NCBI GenBank assembly: GCA_009929315.1
Contig: SAAS01000005.1
Coordinates: 1-64,000, forward strand
DNA length: 64,000 nucleotides
Direction of reading: 5' to 3'
Origin: Clostridia bacterium
GTDB taxonomy: Bacteria > Bacillota > Clostridia > Oscillospirales > Oscillospiraceae
In this document: piece after piece, positions 50,156 through 57,641 of the stretch
How positions within the stretch are numbered: the stretch's first letter is position 1
Layout: each line of letters starts with the position of its first letter
Position numbers and translations under genes: made by a program
Notes under the pieces: model-generated
The model's database searches: none
The model's input: the letters and a program-made list of their open reading frames with translations, nothing else
Told to the model about the DNA's origin: nothing

Positions 50156-50184
50156 ATTCTAACAGATTATACAATTAAATGCAA
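50156..50184 (-). promoter_or_regulatory. Sigma-A promoter of tig
   Basis: TTGCAT (complement of 50179-50184), 17-base spacer, TAGAAT (complement of 50156-50161), about 70 bases ahead of the ATG. CGGAAT/ATTCCG in the leader can form a small hairpin. Confidence 0.65.
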
Positions 50185-50205
50185 ATACTTTCTGTGAACA
50201 ATTAC

Positions 50206-50898
50206 TTACCCCAGTATGAACAAAGGACTGAAGTTTAAATGGTCGGCGGAAACAATTTTATATTCCGTCTTACGGTATTTCCCCTCAAAAACACTCTGCA
50301 GGCTTTTACCGTGAATATGCCCTGCACAGCAAACTTCCACGCCATACCTTTCAAAAAGCCCGAGTATCTCCGAACACTCATAGGTGCCGTATTTCGGCGG
50401 ATAGTGTAGAAACACATATTTTGTCCTGTCCCCCGCCGCTTTCAGCGAGGTTTCCAGCCTTTGAAGCTCTCGGCTTAATATCTTCTTGTCGTGCGCGGAG
50501 CCTGTTTCCTCCTCGTAAAACCAGCCGCGGGTTCCGCAGATGGCGGCATCCTCGCCGTAAGGGAAACAGTTGTTGTTCAAAATATCAATCGACTTAATTC
50601 CGTTTTCCCTGAAAAAGCTCTTGGTCTTTGTCGCCGTCGTCCACCAGTAATCATGGTTGCCCTTCAAAATGATTTTTTTCCCTGGGAGGCGGTCGATAAA
50701 GAGAAAGTCCTCCCTCGCCTCCGTTAAATCCATGCCCCAGCTCAAATCACCGCAAATAACCGTAACGTCATTCTCATTAAGCGCAGAAAAAGAACTTACC
50801 AGCTTTTCGGCATGGTTTTCCCACCTTGGGCCAAAAATGTCCATGGGTTTGTTTGTTCCTAATGATAAATGAAGGTCTCCTATTGCGTAAAGCGCCAT
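50206..50898 (-). CDS. Metallophosphoesterase
   Basis: A 230-residue calcineurin-type phosphoesterase. Metal-binding motifs: GDLHL (residues 7-11), CGDLSWGMD, KGNHDYWW, a later LHYPP and CAGHIHG. No signal peptide is seen. The substrate is unknown; similar clostridial proteins are annotated only as serine/threonine phosphatase-like. It follows the tig operon promoter region and is co-directional with a membrane protein gene upstream. Confidence 0.87.
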   Translation of the reverse strand: MALYAIGDLHLSLGTNKPMDIFGPRWENHAEKLVSSFSALNENDVTVICGDLSWGMDLTEAREDFLFIDRLPGKKIILKGNHDYWWTTATKTKSFFRENGIKSIDILNNNCFPYGEDAAICGTRGWFYEEETGSAHDKKILSRELQRLETSLKAAGDRTKYVFLHYPPKYGTYECSEILGLFERYGVEVCCAGHIHGKSLQSVFEGKYRKTEYKIVSADHLNFSPLFILG

Positions 50899-50946
50899 TA
50901 GCTTCTCCCGAAAAACAGTTCTATTCCGTGATAATGCGTTCTTTTC

Positions 50947-52587
50947 TTAATTCACGCGCTCGATATTATAAGCGCTGCGAAGCTCTCCCTCGTCCGCAGA
51001 GGGCGTTATTTTAACCTTGTCGCCCACAGAAAGCACGGCGGCAAGCTTCGCGTCGGCAACGGAAATTATATAGTAATAATCGTCCGTGTCAAGCTTTACA
51101 AAAACATTCGTGTTGCCATCGATTACTGCGGTGCGAATATCCGCTATTGTTCCCGTCACAGCTGTTTCGTTCGTGTCCTGACCGCCTCCGAGATTGCTTT
51201 CTGAAATTAGGTTTACATAATTTCTTTCACACTCTGCGACGGTGGTACCCGAAGCGACAAGCTGATACTGCTGAACATTGACCATAGCGTACATTTTTAC
51301 AAGACCGCCCGAGTCCTTAAGTGCCATAAAATAGGTCGGCTGATTTGAAATGTTGAGAAGCAGCGGGAAAGTCGCGACATAGTCCATGTACTGCACGATA
51401 CCCTCCGCGCTGGACATTGCCGAGGTCTCCTGGGCACCCGCGCAGGGATAATACTTTGTTTCCTTGGTTCTCTGGTTTGTGAGAATAAAACCGATATTTG
51501 AATTGTCGGAAACAACGCTCGTGATTCCTGTATACATGTAGACGCAGCCGTCTTTTGCGATATAGTTGTAGCCATTCGAGGAGATGGTCACGCCTCTCTG
51601 CCCGATGAAAGAGTTAAACCAGCCGTTCTGATACATTCCGTAATAGTCGTATTGCTTCATTATGAGGCTCGCGGAATAAACTCTGTCCACCCAGTCGGGC
51701 ACTTCTTCCGCGCTGTAATAGGTGCAGTCGCCGTTAATCGCGTTCATAAGCACCGCGCCGTTTATATCGGTGCCGCCGAAAAGACCGATTTTCTTGACAA
51801 TCCTCGGGCAAACCCAGTAAGGCGTTCCCTCGTCGTCAATTTCAAAGTTGGGATTATCGAATATATATGTCGGGTAATTTATGCGGAGATGACGGTCAAC
51901 ATTGCGGAAAAGGTATTCCTTCGTTGTGTATTTCATGCCCTCTGTGAGCCTCACAACCTGCGTGTCCTGCGAAACCATGTCAATAATGATGTATGCAGGC
52001 AGCCCTTTGCCGCGGTTTGTCATCCACTTGAAGAGGTCACTGTAATACAGGGGGGTAACGCGCACGGGACGTCCATTGTAGTTAATCTGAGTATAATCGT
52101 CCGCGACTTCAAACTGGGAAACGATGTCCGCGAGCTCTCCCATTTTCTTATCGCCCAGCTTCATTGCGCTTGCCTCGTCTAGCATCGGAATCTGACTGAA
52201 GGAAATCTGCTTGACCTCCGTGGCAAAGTCACCCTGCTCAACCGTTAAGAGGTTCCTGTAAGCTCCGGCACGGATTATAGGCGAGGAAAGCAGGCTGCCC
52301 ACGACAAAAATCGCCGCGAGAATCGCACAAATAATTACCGGCACCGCGCAGTGTGTTTTAACGCTCTGCCAAAGCTCACGCCCGCTTTCGGCTTTAAAAA
52401 GTCCCTGCGTCAGAATGGAAAGAAAGCAGTAAACCGCAGAAAGCATCAAAACAAACGTGTAAAATGCGGGATCCTGCAGATTAATTGCAAACAGCTTATT
52501 ATAGTAATAGAAAAGTCCGAAAGCCAAAGTTATCAGAAGATTTGAAATTGTTCTCTTAGCTTTGCCCTTGCCAGTGCTGTTTTCCAT
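50947..52587 (-). CDS. Large membrane-anchored protein of unknown function
   Basis: A 546-residue protein. Three membrane segments lie in residues about 14-110 (LLITLAFGLFYYYNKLFAI, FYTFVLMLSAVYCFLSIL, VPVIICAILAAIFVVGSLL). They are followed by a large extracytoplasmic region of about 380 residues rich in Tyr, Asn and Asp, and a C-terminal small beta domain (GTIADIRTAVIDGNTNVFVKLD...VGDKVKITPS) that reads like an OB fold. I do not recognise the family. Two overlapping sigma-A promoters precede it, suggesting steady expression; neighbours give no functional hint. Confidence 0.75.
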   Translation of the reverse strand: MENSTGKGKAKRTISNLLITLAFGLFYYYNKLFAINLQDPAFYTFVLMLSAVYCFLSILTQGLFKAESGRELWQSVKTHCAVPVIICAILAAIFVVGSLLSSPIIRAGAYRNLLTVEQGDFATEVKQISFSQIPMLDEASAMKLGDKKMGELADIVSQFEVADDYTQINYNGRPVRVTPLYYSDLFKWMTNRGKGLPAYIIIDMVSQDTQVVRLTEGMKYTTKEYLFRNVDRHLRINYPTYIFDNPNFEIDDEGTPYWVCPRIVKKIGLFGGTDINGAVLMNAINGDCTYYSAEEVPDWVDRVYSASLIMKQYDYYGMYQNGWFNSFIGQRGVTISSNGYNYIAKDGCVYMYTGITSVVSDNSNIGFILTNQRTKETKYYPCAGAQETSAMSSAEGIVQYMDYVATFPLLLNISNQPTYFMALKDSGGLVKMYAMVNVQQYQLVASGTTVAECERNYVNLISESNLGGGQDTNETAVTGTIADIRTAVIDGNTNVFVKLDTDDYYYIISVADAKLAAVLSVGDKVKITPSADEGELRSAYNIERVN

Positions 52588-52635
52588 ACGTTACCTCCGA
52601 GAATTTATCGTAATTTGAGAATATTTGGTAAGGTG

Positions 52636-52675
52636 ATTCTACATGTAGTATACCTCAAATTCAAGGAATATTCAA
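52636..52675 (-). promoter_or_regulatory. Two overlapping sigma-A promoters
   Basis: P1: TTGAAT (complement of 52670-52675), 17 bases, TATACT (52647-52652). P2: TTGAAT (52659-52664), 17 bases, TAGAAT (52636-52641). They are offset by 11 bases and both drive the 546-residue membrane protein gene. Confidence 0.65.
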
Positions 52676-52797
52676 TCTTTACATTTTAGCTCGTTTTGTT
52701 TTTTATCCGCCGCTTCTTTGCCCCTTAAGAATTAACAGTATACCTGCGGTAGGAATAATCTGTATCAGCGGAAACAACCGTAATTAGGAGTGATAAT

Positions 52798-54471
52798 ATG
52801 TATATAAATAACGGAAACATGCCCGGAAAGAGCTCTATGAATAGCGGCAATCGGCAGGGTCAGCACCCCATGCATTCAAATAAATCAACTAAGGCTCCTG
52901 CTCAAAGCGGTAAGCCTTCAGCACAGAGAGCGCCTGCCGAAATCAATTTGGCGGAACTTTTCCCCCCCGAGGAAACCGCTGCAGCTATAAAAATGCCGCA
53001 AAGTGAGCCGCCTTCGATGTTGACAAAGCCGGACGGGCAAATGACGGATAGCTTCGGGCACCCCATACCTAACGACACAAATTCGCTCACCGTCGGAGCT
53101 GACGGACCCATACTGCTGGAAGATTTACATTTCATCGACAAGCTGTCCCACTTTGACAGGGAGCGGACTCCCGAGCGCGTCGTCCACGCCAAGGGCACGG
53201 GCGCTTTCGGAACCTTTGTCACCTATGAAAGCATGAGAGACTATACGACGGCGGATTTTCTCCAAAGAAGCGGAATGCAAACACCGACACTGGTTCGCTT
53301 TTCAACGGTTATTGGCGGGCGCGGTTCCGCGGACACTGTGCGAGACCCACGTGGCTTTGCAACAAAATTTTATACAAATGAGGGAATTTACGACCTTGTG
53401 GGGAATGATTTGCCCGTGTTTTTCATCCGTGACAGCATCAAGTTTCCCGATGTTATTCATTCGCTTAAGCCCTCGCCCGAAAATAATGTGCGTGACCCCG
53501 AGCGTTTCTGGGATTTTGTATCGCTCTCGCCGGAGGCAACCCACATGATAACCTGGCTTTACAGTGACCGCGGGACTATCCGCGATTATCGCAATGTCGA
53601 CGGCTTCGGCGTGAACACCTATGTCTGGGTAAACCGTTACAGCGTACGCCATTTTGTAAAGTTCCATTGGAAGACCCTGCAGGGAGTTGAAACAATAACA
53701 AGAGCTGAGGCGGATTATTACGCCGGTGTCGACCCCGATATCGCGGTTCACCGACTATTCGACGCGATTAAACGCGGCGACTATCCGAAATACGAGCTTT
53801 GCGTACAGCTAATGACAATGGAGCAGAGCGAGAGCCTGCCCTTTGATCCGCTGGACGACACAAAGACGTGGCCTGAAGACGTTTTCCCGCTTAAAAAAGT
53901 CGGCGTTATGACGCTTAACAAAAATCCTCAGAACTTTTTCGCGCAGATTGAGCAGGCAGCTTTCTGCCCGGCAAATATAGTTCCGGGAGTTGAACTTTCC
54001 GCGGATAAAATGCTCCAGGGTCGCTCATTTTCCTATCACGATACCCAGCGTCACCGCATCGGTCCGAACTTCACCCAGCTTCCCGTCAACAGACCGCTTA
54101 TGCCCCCTGTCAACAACCAGCGTGACGGCGCGATGACTTACAGTTTCAACCCCTCGCCCATTAACTACTCGCCGAACAGTCTTGCCGGAAACCGTCCTCT
54201 CCCCTCCGACATTCCGGTTCCGAAGCCTGTGCATTTAAGCGGGAATGCCGAGCGCAAAGTAATCCCGAAAACGGACGACTTCGCACAGGCCGGAGAGCGC
54301 TACCGTTCGCTCAGCAAAACCGAAAAGGCTCATCTCTGCGACAATATTGCTGTTGAGCTTTGGAAGGTTAAACCCGATATTAAAAGGCGCGTCCTGCAAT
54401 ATTTTGAAAACGCCGACAAGGACTTTGCCGTGGGCGTTACGCAGGCTATGGAGCATTATCAGAAAATGTGA
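52798..54471 (+). CDS. katA: Monofunctional haem catalase with N-terminal extension
   Basis: A 557-residue catalase. Catalytic His130 (RVVHAKGTGAFG), Asn203 (GNDLPVFFIRD) and the haem-ligand Tyr413 in GRSFSYHDTQRHRIG are present, and the C-terminal immune-responsive domain follows. The catalytic His lies about 75 residues later than in ordinary small-subunit catalases because of an extra N-terminal segment (residues 1-75) rich in Asn, Ser, Gln and Lys. The ATG follows TAGGAG. Catalase in an anaerobic spore former suggests protection during air exposure or in the spore; the latter is inference. Confidence 0.93.
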   Translation: MYINNGNMPGKSSMNSGNRQGQHPMHSNKSTKAPAQSGKPSAQRAPAEINLAELFPPEETAAAIKMPQSEPPSMLTKPDGQMTDSFGHPIPNDTNSLTVGADGPILLEDLHFIDKLSHFDRERTPERVVHAKGTGAFGTFVTYESMRDYTTADFLQRSGMQTPTLVRFSTVIGGRGSADTVRDPRGFATKFYTNEGIYDLVGNDLPVFFIRDSIKFPDVIHSLKPSPENNVRDPERFWDFVSLSPEATHMITWLYSDRGTIRDYRNVDGFGVNTYVWVNRYSVRHFVKFHWKTLQGVETITRAEADYYAGVDPDIAVHRLFDAIKRGDYPKYELCVQLMTMEQSESLPFDPLDDTKTWPEDVFPLKKVGVMTLNKNPQNFFAQIEQAAFCPANIVPGVELSADKMLQGRSFSYHDTQRHRIGPNFTQLPVNRPLMPPVNNQRDGAMTYSFNPSPINYSPNSLAGNRPLPSDIPVPKPVHLSGNAERKVIPKTDDFAQAGERYRSLSKTEKAHLCDNIAVELWKVKPDIKRRVLQYFENADKDFAVGVTQAMEHYQKM

Positions 54472-54498
54472 TACGCATATTATTCGGCAGCAAATAAA

Positions 54499-54527
54499 AA
54501 ACCGCGGGACTTACTGTCCTGCGGTTT
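54499..54527. terminator. Bidirectional terminator between catalase and DMT transporter genes
   Basis: AAACCGCGGGAC (54499-54510) pairs with GTCCTGCGGTTT (54516-54527) with one wobble; T-rich sequence follows on both strands. It overlaps the transporter stop codon. Confidence 0.85.
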
Positions 54528-55422
54528 CCTTGTTTTTCTTAATAAAAAGCTTTGCTCCGAAATTAAAGATAAACACACCGAAAAGAATAATTCCCCCGCC
54601 GAGCAGCGTCGACGAATCCGGCATTTCGTTGTTGAAAATGAAGCCGGTAAGGCTCGCCAAAAACGGGGTTATAAACATATAGTTGCTGACTGACGAGGCG
54701 TTTTTTGCTTTTTTAAACGCTTGCGCCCATGCGGCATAAGCTACGGCGCTGGAAAACACGCCCAGAATCCCCACATAAACAAAAGCGATCGGCGGAGCGC
54801 TCGGTACTTCCTTCACCGTTGTGGGCAGAAAAACAGCAAGCATTAAAGTTCCGAAAAATATACTGAAGGCCGATGCCTGAAGCCCCGAATAGGTCTTTGT
54901 CAGCTGCCGCTGGAGCAGATTATACGCTGACAGGAGCAGTACCGCCGCAAAAAGCCAAATAAGCCCGTGGTTAACGGAAAAAGTTCCGTGCATGAGTGTC
55001 AGCATTACAACTCCCGAAAACTCAATTGCTATCGCGACCCACTTTACGGCTGTCAGCTTCTCCTTATAAATAAAGCGGGCAAGCAGAGCCGTTATAACCG
55101 GAACGATTGCTAGAACAACGCTGCCCGTTGCGGAACTTACGGTTTCGCAGCCCTTGTTGAAGGTTATCATGTAAAGGAAAAATCCGATGGCTCCCGACAG
55201 AGCAAACCATTTTAAATCGGATTTCTTGGGAACTTTCATTTTCGTGAACAGCGCCATAATAATCAAAGCGCAGGAGGCGAAAACGTAGCGAAGAAAGCCG
55301 AGTGAAAACGCGGTGAAATACGCCAGCGAAAGGCGGGTAAACACAAACGCCAGAGACCAGAATATGATTGTTATTATCGCATAGGTATGAAAGCTCTCTT
55401 TGATTTTCAAGACAAACACCAA
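54511..55422 (-). CDS. EamA/DMT-superfamily transporter
   Basis: A 303-residue protein with ten hydrophobic spans in two EamA halves: the first starts FHTYAIITIIFWSLAFVFTRLSL, the second GLIWLFAAVLLLSAYNLLQRQL, and each contains the typical end-of-half VVLAIVPVITALLARFIYKEK / NYMFITPFLASLTGFIF motifs. Probably a drug/metabolite exporter or amino-acid transporter; substrate unknown. The start is not certain: TTG and GTG codons around 55422 lack a strong ribosome site, and the first ATG is far inside. Confidence 0.87.
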   Translation of the reverse strand: MVFVLKIKESFHTYAIITIIFWSLAFVFTRLSLAYFTAFSLGFLRYVFASCALIIMALFTKMKVPKKSDLKWFALSGAIGFFLYMITFNKGCETVSSATGSVVLAIVPVITALLARFIYKEKLTAVKWVAIAIEFSGVVMLTLMHGTFSVNHGLIWLFAAVLLLSAYNLLQRQLTKTYSGLQASAFSIFFGTLMLAVFLPTTVKEVPSAPPIAFVYVGILGVFSSAVAYAAWAQAFKKAKNASSVSNYMFITPFLASLTGFIFNNEMPDSSTLLGGGIILFGVFIFNFGAKLFIKKNKETAGQ

Positions 55423-55490
55423 CTAATTATTTTTCTATACATCTAACCACAAAATTCTTTTATAGTAAAGAGCGGATTTTTGTGCGAAAA

Positions 55491-55514
55491 AATAAAGCCC
55501 CCGTATGGAGGCTT
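55491..55514 (-). terminator. Terminator after the 140-residue protein gene
   Basis: On the minus strand AAGCCTCC-ATAC-GGGGGCTT (55514-55495) followed by TATTTTTT. It separates this gene from the DMT transporter downstream. Confidence 0.8.
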
Positions 55515-55527
55515 AATTTTCAGTAAA

Positions 55528-55950
55528 TCAGGAAATATCGTCCTCGGCGGCCGACTGCCTGTTTTCGATATCCTCTAAAAGCCCTTCCAGCTCCTTAGTC
55601 TTTTTCGCGGCCTTTTTAGTGGCAGCTTTTGCGGCGGTGGTAATCTTTGAAGCGGCTCGCTTTTTCTGAAGCAAATCCTGCTTTAAATCCTCCGCGAGCT
55701 TTTGTTCGGCATCCCTTCGCATTTTGTGGCGACTTTCAAGCTCCTCTTTACCCTGCCGAAGCTCGTCGTTCATTTCCCCCTGTGAAACGGGATTACAGAG
55801 CTTCAGGAATGCTTCAAAAGCTACGGGATAAACGAATTTTTTATTTCCGAATTCCTTCTTAAACTTGACTTCAATCACGGTTTCCGTCTGCATGATAACC
55901 GTACCGACTCCGAATTTTGTATGATGAACTTGCTCATGAACTAATTTCAT
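55528..55950 (-). CDS. Small protein with KOW/CarD-like beta domain and basic helical tail
   Basis: I place the start at ATG 55950 (GGAGC upstream) rather than 56031. The 140-residue product begins MKLVHEQVHHTKFGVGTVIMQ and continues VIEVKFKKEFGNKKFVYPVAFEAFLKL, a compact beta domain resembling Tudor-like segments in which a glycine-rich turn (FGVGTV) is followed by V-x-F and a YP-x-AF box. A charged helical region and an Ala/Lys-rich tail (SKITTAAKAATKKAAKKTKE) follow, suggesting nucleic-acid binding. No known name. Confidence 0.65.
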   Translation of the reverse strand: MKLVHEQVHHTKFGVGTVIMQTETVIEVKFKKEFGNKKFVYPVAFEAFLKLCNPVSQGEMNDELRQGKEELESRHKMRRDAEQKLAEDLKQDLLQKKRAASKITTAAKAATKKAAKKTKELEGLLEDIENRQSAAEDDIS

Positions 55951-56070
55951 TAGGTGCTCCGCTCCATTTCTTCTTCCAGTGCGTCCTCTGATTCCGTCTT
56001 TTCTCCGAGTAAAAAAGTGCGGCGTTGACAACCGGACTTGCGTTTGTCAAAACCACACGCTGTTATTTGT

Positions 56071-56099
56071 ATTATAGCACAGATTTCAGGAAAATGTAA
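56071..56099 (-). promoter_or_regulatory. Sigma-A promoter of the 140-residue protein gene
   Basis: TTACAT (complement of 56094-56099), 17-base spacer, TATAAT (complement of 56071-56076). The leader is about 115 bases. Confidence 0.6.
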
Positions 56100-56215
56100 G
56101 TTATTTTTTGTTTGTCAACACTTTTATATTTTATTGTTTTTTGTAATGTCATACGATAACGAATGAGAGAATATACATATAGTCGCTTCATTTTATCATA
56201 AATACAGGTTAAAAG

Positions 56216-56252
56216 AAAAAACCTTGCAGTCGTTTCGACTGCAAGGTTTTTT
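56216..56252 (-). terminator. Terminator of tRNA-Ser
   Basis: A 13-base stem (AACCTTGCAGTCG at 56220-56232 with 56236-56248) with a T-run on the minus strand (complement of 56216-56220), directly after the tRNA 3' end. Confidence 0.9.
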
Positions 56253-56344
56253 GGCGGAGAAGGAGGGATTCGAACCCTCGAACCGCTTTTGACGGTTACA
56301 CGATTTCCAATCGTGCGCGCTCGACCGGGCTACGCGACTTCTCC
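56252..56344 (-). tRNA. tRNA-Ser (anticodon GGA), CCA encoded
   Basis: On the minus strand a class II tRNA of 93 bases: acceptor GGAGAAG pairs with CTTCTCC, discriminator G and an encoded CCA. The anticodon arm CACGATTGGAAATCGTG shows a GGA anticodon, the variable arm AACCGTCAAAAGCGGTT has its own stem, and the T-arm is GAGGGTTCGAATCCCTC. It reads UCC/UCU serine codons. It is a single tRNA with its own promoter and terminator. Confidence 0.97.
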
Positions 56345-56683
56345 ACGTTCAGCTGGGCGATTTTCAGATATTTTGCCGTACACAGCTTGTACATTATAAT
56401 TTAGTTCATGCGTGTTGTCAAGTACAAACAACCAAGATTTAAAAATTGAAAACCATGCGTATTCCGCCGCAATTTCGCCCTCTGCCTCCCCGTTTTTCGG
56501 TTCACAATTTAAATCGCTGTTTTCGCAAAATATTTCCTGTGAAGTATTGAACTTAGGAAAGTTTATGATGTATAATAAGCTGCATACGCTATATATTGTA
56601 TGTTGATACAAAGTATCGAAGTGTCTTTAGATTAGATTATACCGACGCACACTCAAACATTTTTCTTTAACAGGGTGAATAAA
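56345..56683. other. Intergenic stretch with tRNA promoter only
   Basis: Apart from the tRNA-Ser promoter (56393-56421) I see no convincing gene or RNA here. Short ORFs in it have no ribosome sites, and one runs into the tRNA. The part after 56600 should hold the promoter of the lipid kinase gene, but no clear boxes stand out. Confidence 0.5.
56393..56421 (-). promoter_or_regulatory. Consensus sigma-A promoter of tRNA-Ser
   Basis: TTGACA (complement of 56416-56421), 17-base spacer, TATAAT (complement of 56393-56398): a perfect match in both boxes, about 49 bases before the mature tRNA. Confidence 0.85.
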
Positions 56684-57595
56684 GTGGAACACATTTTTGT
56701 TATCAATCCCGCAGCCGGCGCCAGCGATCCGACAAACATGATTAAAGAAGCAATCGCAAAATCCAAAAGCGGCGCTGACTGTGAAATTTACCGCACAAAA
56801 GGTGCTGGTGACGCGACTGAATTCGTTTCAAAAAGATGTGCGGAGAGCACCAAACCGATTAGGTTTTATGCCTGCGGAGGCGACGGGACCTTGAACGAGG
56901 TTGTAAACGGCGCGGCAAACCATAAGAATGTCGGTGTAGGCTGTTTCCCCTGCGGCAGCGGAAATGATTTTGTTAAATACTACGGCGGTGCCGAAGGTTT
57001 TCTTGATATTGACAACCTGATAAACGGCACGGAGCATCCTATCGACCTTATTCTGGCCGACGGCAAATACTGTATCAATGTACTCAATTTCGGTTTTGAC
57101 ACGGCAGTTGTAAAAACAATGCAAAAAGTTAAAACAAACCGGCTTCTGCGCGGCAAGCGCGCCTATTACACAGGAGTAGTGAGTGCCCTTATTAATTCAA
57201 TGCGAACCCCCTGCAAGGTAACGGTTGACGGCGAATCAATCAGCAGCTCGGATATACTCCTTTGCACGATTTCTAACGGAAGATATGTGGGAAGCTCCTT
57301 TAAGTGTGCCCCGAGAGCAGAAAACGACGACGGTCTTTTAGAGGTCTGTCTCGTTAAGCCTCTTTCAAGAATTACCTTTATCAGGCTCATTAAATACTAC
57401 ACTCTCGGCGAACATCTGGACAATCCGAAGTTCAACGATTACATAGTTTACCGCCGCGCAAAAAAAATCACCATTGAAGGCGGAAGCGGCTTCGCTGTGG
57501 CTCTGGACGGCGAACTTGTCGAAACGAGCAGTATTGAGGTTGAGGTTTCCGAAAAAGCACTTAATTTCGTAGTTCCGCGCGGCGTGAATTATTAA
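56684..57595 (+). CDS. Diacylglycerol/lipid kinase family protein
   Basis: The GTG at 56684 is preceded by CAGGGTG and yields MEHIFVINPAAGASD, the usual start; a GTG three codons earlier is possible. The 303-residue protein has the glycine motif ACGGDGTLNEVVNGA, PCGSGNDFVKYYG and, near the end, LDGELVETSSIEVEV. This is the DAGK catalytic family (DgkB/YegS type), which phosphorylates diacylglycerol or related lipids. It lies 46 bases upstream of the HD-GYP gene on the same strand. Confidence 0.9.
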   Translation: MEHIFVINPAAGASDPTNMIKEAIAKSKSGADCEIYRTKGAGDATEFVSKRCAESTKPIRFYACGGDGTLNEVVNGAANHKNVGVGCFPCGSGNDFVKYYGGAEGFLDIDNLINGTEHPIDLILADGKYCINVLNFGFDTAVVKTMQKVKTNRLLRGKRAYYTGVVSALINSMRTPCKVTVDGESISSSDILLCTISNGRYVGSSFKCAPRAENDDGLLEVCLVKPLSRITFIRLIKYYTLGEHLDNPKFNDYIVYRRAKKITIEGGSGFAVALDGELVETSSIEVEVSEKALNFVVPRGVNY

Positions 57596-57641
57596 GACAA
57601 AGCATGAAAATGTCTATATTCTATAGATTCGGAGGTGTCGA

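Noticed and set aside
52738..52762. Possible sporulation-sigma promoter before the catalase gene (GTATA and GGAATAATC)
   Set aside because: The spacing between the two boxes is far too short for sigma-F or sigma-G; a weak sigma-A reading (TTAACA, 18 bases, TAATCT) is no more than possible.
56330..56611. 93-codon minus-strand ORF upstream of the tRNA
   Set aside because: It overlaps the tRNA-Ser gene and contains the consensus tRNA promoter, so it is not coding.
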